Below, one piece after another: positions 6,758 through 9,379 of a DNA stretch of 9,379 nucleotides. Position 1 is the first letter of the stretch. Every line of letters begins with the position of its first letter. The stretch is taken from assembly GCA_947594085.1 (NCBI GenBank), contig CANQEB010000082.1:1-9379 (forward strand), given 5' to 3'. Below the pieces are notes generated by a model. That model was given only the letters and a program-made list of their open reading frames with translations. It was not told the origin of the DNA and ran no database searches. This DNA comes from an uncultured Lachnospiraceae bacterium (GTDB lineage: Bacteria > Bacillota > Clostridia > Lachnospirales > Lachnospiraceae). Made by a program: the position numbers and the translations under genes.

Positions 6758-7777
6758 ATGACTTACCAGGAGGTTTTGGAGCAGGCGAGAGGCAATGTTG
6801 GGCCGTACTGCAAGGTGTGTCCGGTGTGCAACGGGAGAGCCTGTAAAAATCAGGTGCCAGGGCCGGGCGCGAAAGGGACCGGGGACACAGCGGCGCGCAA
6901 TTATGACAAGTGGCAGGAGATTCGTGTGGTGCTGGATACGATCTGCGAGAACGGCGCGCCGGACACGACGTTTGAGCTGTTTGGGCGGACGTTCCGCTAT
7001 CCGTTTTTCGCGGGGCCGCTGGGCGCGGTGAATCTGCACTACGGCGACAAGTACGACGACACGGCTTACAACAACATTCTCGTGTCGGCCTGCAGCGAGG
7101 CGGGCATCGCGGCATTCACGGGCGACGGTGTGAATCCGGCGGTGATGCAGGCGGCTTCGAAAGCGATCGCGGCGGCGGGCGGCGTAGGAGTGCCTACAGT
7201 CAAGCCGTGGAATCTCGACTTGATCAGGGAGAAGCTGGCGCTCTGCAAGGAGGCCGGGAGCTTCGCGGTGGCGATGGACGTGGACGCGGCCGGACTGCCG
7301 TTCCTGAAAAATCTGACGCCGCCGGCAGGCAGCAAGACCGTGGCGGAGCTCGCTGAGATTGCGCAGCTTTGCGGCGTGCCTTTTATCGTGAAGGGCATTA
7401 TGAGTGTCAAGGGCGCTCTGAAGGCGAAGGAAGCCAAAGCGGCCGGCATCGTAGTCAGCAATCACGGCGGGCGTGTGCTCGATCAGTGCGCCGCGACGGC
7501 GGAGGTGCTCGCAGAGATCGCAGATGCGTTGAAGGGAAGCGGCATGAAGATTTTCGTAGATGGTGGAATCCGCAGCGGCGTCGATTTGTTCAAGGCGTTG
7601 GCGCTCGGCGCAGACGCGGCGCTGATCTGCCGTCCGTTCGTGCCTGCGGTATACGGAGGCGCGGAGGAAGGCGTGAAGCTCTATGTTGAGAAGATCGGCG
7701 CGGAGCTTGCCGACACGATGGCGATGTGCGGCGCAAAGAACCTGGCGTCGATCACGAGGGATATGATCAGAGTGTGA
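6758..7777 (+). CDS. FMN-dependent alpha-hydroxy-acid oxidoreductase with N-terminal Cys cluster
   Basis: With this start the protein is 339 residues, a TIM-barrel flavoenzyme of the lactate oxidase / glycolate oxidase / L-lactate dehydrogenase (FMN) family. It is expected to oxidise a 2-hydroxy acid to the 2-oxo acid. Diagnostic features are VKG with Lys212; SNHGGRVLD with catalytic-type His236 and substrate-binding Arg239; and DGGIRSG at 268-274, the FMN phosphate-binding loop. Ahead of the barrel is Cys18, Cys21, Cys24 and Cys29 (CX2CX2CX4C), which classical family members lack and which could bind an Fe-S cluster or another metal. In an anaerobe this would fit electron transfer to a carrier rather than to oxygen, but that is inference. 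The substrate is unknown. It follows thpR by 48 bp; a 156-bp gap separates it from the Fe-S aldo/keto reductase gene. Confidence 0.87.
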   Translation: MTYQEVLEQARGNVGPYCKVCPVCNGRACKNQVPGPGAKGTGDTAARNYDKWQEIRVVLDTICENGAPDTTFELFGRTFRYPFFAGPLGAVNLHYGDKYDDTAYNNILVSACSEAGIAAFTGDGVNPAVMQAASKAIAAAGGVGVPTVKPWNLDLIREKLALCKEAGSFAVAMDVDAAGLPFLKNLTPPAGSKTVAELAEIAQLCGVPFIVKGIMSVKGALKAKEAKAAGIVVSNHGGRVLDQCAATAEVLAEIADALKGSGMKIFVDGGIRSGVDLFKALALGADAALICRPFVPAVYGGAEEGVKLYVEKIGAELADTMAMCGAKNLASITRDMIRV

Positions 7778-7825
7778 CGGCAGATATCGCAGACCGGAGA
7801 CGATGTGTTTCGAGAGTCAGTGTGT

Positions 7826-7868
7826 CAGGGAGACAGCGTGCGCCGGAGAGTTGCCGGGCAGGGAGACA
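7826..7868. repeat. Direct repeat CAGGGAGACA, two copies
   Basis: The 10-mer CAGGGAGACA occurs at 7826-7835 and 7859-7868, with start points 33 bp apart, about three DNA turns. It lies in the 156-bp gap before the aldo/keto reductase gene and could be a pair of regulator sites or chance. No clear promoter or terminator was found in this gap. Confidence 0.3.
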
Positions 7869-7933
7869 ATACAGGAGTGTGGGAGTGAAACAGGTTGTCT
7901 TGACTGGATGAGATGAGAAAGGCAGGTAGCAGG

Positions 7934-9112
7934 ATGCAGTACAGAAATGATCGCAGGGGAAATCAGCTCTCGATTCTCGGGTATGGCTGTATGCGTTTTA
8001 CGAAAAAAGGGTCGGAGATCGATCTGGACAAAGCGGAGCAGGAGGTCATGTACGCAATCCGGCACGGGGTCAATTATCTGGATACGGCCTACGTGTACGG
8101 CGGGAGCGAGGAGGCGGTCGGGAAAATCCTCGCAAAGAATCATTGCCGGGATCAGATCAACCTTGCGACGAAGCTGCCTCACTATCTGATCCGCTCGGTC
8201 GAGGGCGCAGAGAAGAAATTTCAGGAGGAGTTGCGCCGCCTGCAGACCGATCACATTGACTATTACTTGATGCACATGCTCAACGATGTGAAGACGTGGG
8301 AGCGTTTGAGCAGTCTCGGTATGCAGAAGTGGATTCGTGAGAAGAAGGAAAGCGGGCAGATCCGGAACATTGGATTTTCCTATCATGGAAATACAGAGAA
8401 TTTTCGCAGCCTTCTGGACGCCTATGACTGGGATTTTTGTCAGATTCAGTACAATTATCTGGATGAGCATTCGCAGGCTGGGCGCGAGGGCCTGGTATAC
8501 GCTGCGGGAAAAGGTATTCCGGTCATTATTATGGAGCCGCTGCGCGGCGGACGGCTCGTGAATCTGTTGCCGCCAGACGCGAAAGAGCTGATCGCGAAGT
8601 CCGGGAGGTTTGCTTCTCCCGCGGAGCTTGGTTTGCGATGGTTGTGGGACCAGCCGGAGGTGACAGTTGTCCTCTCGGGGATGAATTCTCTTGAGATGGT
8701 GCAGGAGAATTTGCGTGTCGCGGATGAGGTGCGTGTGGGAGAATTTACGGAGGAGCAGCGAACGCTTGTAGAGCAAGTCAAACAGGAGATCAACCGCAAT
8801 ATGAAGGTTGGCTGCACCGGCTGTGGCTACTGTATGCCTTGCCCGAACAAGGTTGACATTCCGATGGCGTTTCACTGCTACAATCTGAAATATACGGAAG
8901 GAAAGAAGTCCGGAATGTGGGAGTATCTGCAGTCGACGGCGATGCGCCGCGAGACGTCGAGCGCATCCCAGTGCATCGGTTGTGGGAAGTGTGAGCAGCA
9001 TTGTCCGCAGGGACTTCCGATCCGCGAGAAGCTGAAGGAGGCTGTGCGTGAGCTCGAGACTCCGAAGTATCGCGTGATGAAGTGGGCGGTGAAGACATTT
9101 AAGATATATTAG
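7934..9112 (+). CDS. Aldo/keto reductase with two C-terminal [4Fe-4S] motifs
   Basis: This 392-residue cytosolic protein has an aldo/keto reductase barrel (about 1-285) and a ferredoxin-like tail. The catalytic tetrad is readable: Asp50 and Tyr55 in LDTAYVYG, Lys80 in LATKL, and His114 in YLMHM. The tail has Cys294, Cys297, Cys300 and Cys303-Pro, then Cys347, Cys350, Cys353 and Cys357-Pro, enough for two [4Fe-4S] clusters. Such Fe-S aldo/keto reductases are widespread in Clostridia, and their substrates are mostly undefined. The tail suggests electron exchange between ferredoxin and NAD(P)H-linked carbonyl chemistry, which is inference. ATG 7934 is chosen over an in-frame ATG at 7913 because GGCAGG (7921-7926) sits 7 nt upstream and MQYR followed by LSILGYGCMRF is the usual family N-terminus. 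Confidence 0.92.
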   Translation: MQYRNDRRGNQLSILGYGCMRFTKKGSEIDLDKAEQEVMYAIRHGVNYLDTAYVYGGSEEAVGKILAKNHCRDQINLATKLPHYLIRSVEGAEKKFQEELRRLQTDHIDYYLMHMLNDVKTWERLSSLGMQKWIREKKESGQIRNIGFSYHGNTENFRSLLDAYDWDFCQIQYNYLDEHSQAGREGLVYAAGKGIPVIIMEPLRGGRLVNLLPPDAKELIAKSGRFASPAELGLRWLWDQPEVTVVLSGMNSLEMVQENLRVADEVRVGEFTEEQRTLVEQVKQEINRNMKVGCTGCGYCMPCPNKVDIPMAFHCYNLKYTEGKKSGMWEYLQSTAMRRETSSASQCIGCGKCEQHCPQGLPIREKLKEAVRELETPKYRVMKWAVKTFKIY

Positions 9113-9122
9113 GAAAAAGAGG

Positions 9123-9151
9123 TTGACTTTTGAGGGGTGATATATTATAAT
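9123..9151 (+). promoter_or_regulatory. Strong sigma-A type promoter of the tRNA operon
   Basis: TTGACT (9123-9128) and a perfect TATAAT (9146-9151) are separated by 17 bp. Transcription would start near 9158, about 34 nt before tRNA-Pro. The leader can form either TTCGC/GCGAA (9156-9160 with 9166-9170) or GCGTC/GACGC (9159-9163 with 9172-9176), which exclude each other. Confidence 0.85.
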
Positions 9152-9191
9152 TCTATTCGCGTCAAGCGAAAGACGCCTTAATTACCGAAGA

Positions 9192-9266
9192 CGGGGTGTG
9201 GCTCAGCTTGGCTAGAGCGCCTGGTTTGGGACCAGGAGGTCGCAGGTTCGAATCCTGTCACCCCGA
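9192..9266 (+). tRNA. tRNA-Pro (anticodon TGG)
   Basis: A complete 75-nt cloverleaf is present. The acceptor stem is CGGGGTG (9192-9198) with CACCCCG (9259-9265), and the discriminator is A9266. The anticodon stem is CCTGG (9220-9224) with CCAGG (9232-9236), and the anticodon TGG is at 9227-9229. The T arm contains GGTTCGAATCC. The CCA end is not encoded and must be added after transcription. Confidence 0.97.
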
Positions 9267-9293
9267 CGTACATTTCCAGGTATCATAGAATTT

Positions 9294-9364
9294 GCGGGTG
9301 TAGTTCAATGGTAGAACACCAGCCTTCCAAGCTGGACACGTGGGTTCGATTCCCATCACCCGCT
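9294..9364 (+). tRNA. tRNA-Gly (anticodon TCC)
   Basis: A complete 71-nt cloverleaf lies 27 nt after tRNA-Pro, probably in the same transcript. The acceptor stem is GCGGGTG (9294-9300) with CACCCGC (9357-9363), and the discriminator is T9364. The anticodon stem is CCAGC (9319-9323) with GCTGG (9331-9335), and the anticodon TCC is at 9326-9328. The T arm contains GGTTCGATTCC. CCA is not encoded. A run of five Ts (9364-9368) follows, but there is no separate hairpin, so the operon may continue beyond the window. Confidence 0.97.
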
Positions 9365-9379
9365 TTTTGAGTCTGTAGC

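Noticed and set aside
7900..7928. TTGACT at 7900-7905 as a -35 box for the aldo/keto reductase.
   Set aside because: The matching -10 position would fall on the ribosome binding site, just before the start codon, and has no TATAAT-like sequence.
7817..9001. A 394-codon - strand open frame opposite the aldo/keto reductase.
   Set aside because: It mirrors the codon bias of the sense gene, whose catalytic and Fe-S motifs are unmistakable, and it has no domain of its own.

Overview
The window looks like chromosomal DNA from an anaerobic Firmicute of the Clostridia, most likely a GC-rich gut member of the Lachnospiraceae. The evidence is strong AGGAGG-type ribosome binding sites, a class A RNase P RNA, several cysteine-rich (iron-sulfur) redox enzymes, and a TGS-domain uridine-kinase-like protein of the kind typical of Clostridia. 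All protein genes lie on the + strand. No phage, transposase, CRISPR or defence gene is visible. The family-level placement is inference.

Layout. Positions 1-469 carry no credible gene but hold two large adjacent inverted-repeat structures: a near-perfect 42-bp stem closing positions 1-215, and an imperfect hairpin about 180 nt long at 234-413. They are the least explained part of the window and look like a structured RNA or a small non-coding mobile element. Next come a DUF34/NIF3 metal protein (470-1255), a TGS-domain nucleoside kinase (1419-3086) and, 33 bp further, a GH13 amylosucrase-type enzyme (3120-4919). The RNase P RNA gene rnpB follows at about 4983-5337 with its own promoter and T-run terminator. 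After it are a small secreted acidic protein (5419-6021), a hairpin terminator, and a good promoter feeding thpR (6212-6709). Then come an FMN-dependent alpha-hydroxy-acid oxidoreductase with an N-terminal cysteine cluster (6758-7777) and an aldo/keto reductase with two C-terminal [4Fe-4S] motifs (7934-9112). A strong promoter then drives tRNA-Pro(TGG) and tRNA-Gly(TCC), and the cluster may continue past the window.

How the genes work together. Most of the window is housekeeping: RNA processing (rnpB, thpR), translation (two tRNAs), nucleotide salvage (kinase) and sucrose or glucan metabolism (GH13). The hydroxy-acid oxidoreductase and the Fe-S aldo/keto reductase form a plausible anaerobic redox pair, but nothing in the sequence proves a shared pathway. 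Three start codons were moved downstream of the longest reading frame because of ribosome binding sites and family N-termini: thpR to GTG 6212, the FMN enzyme to ATG 6758, and the aldo/keto reductase to ATG 7934. No clearly new multi-gene system is present. The best candidate for something undescribed is the double hairpin at 1-413.
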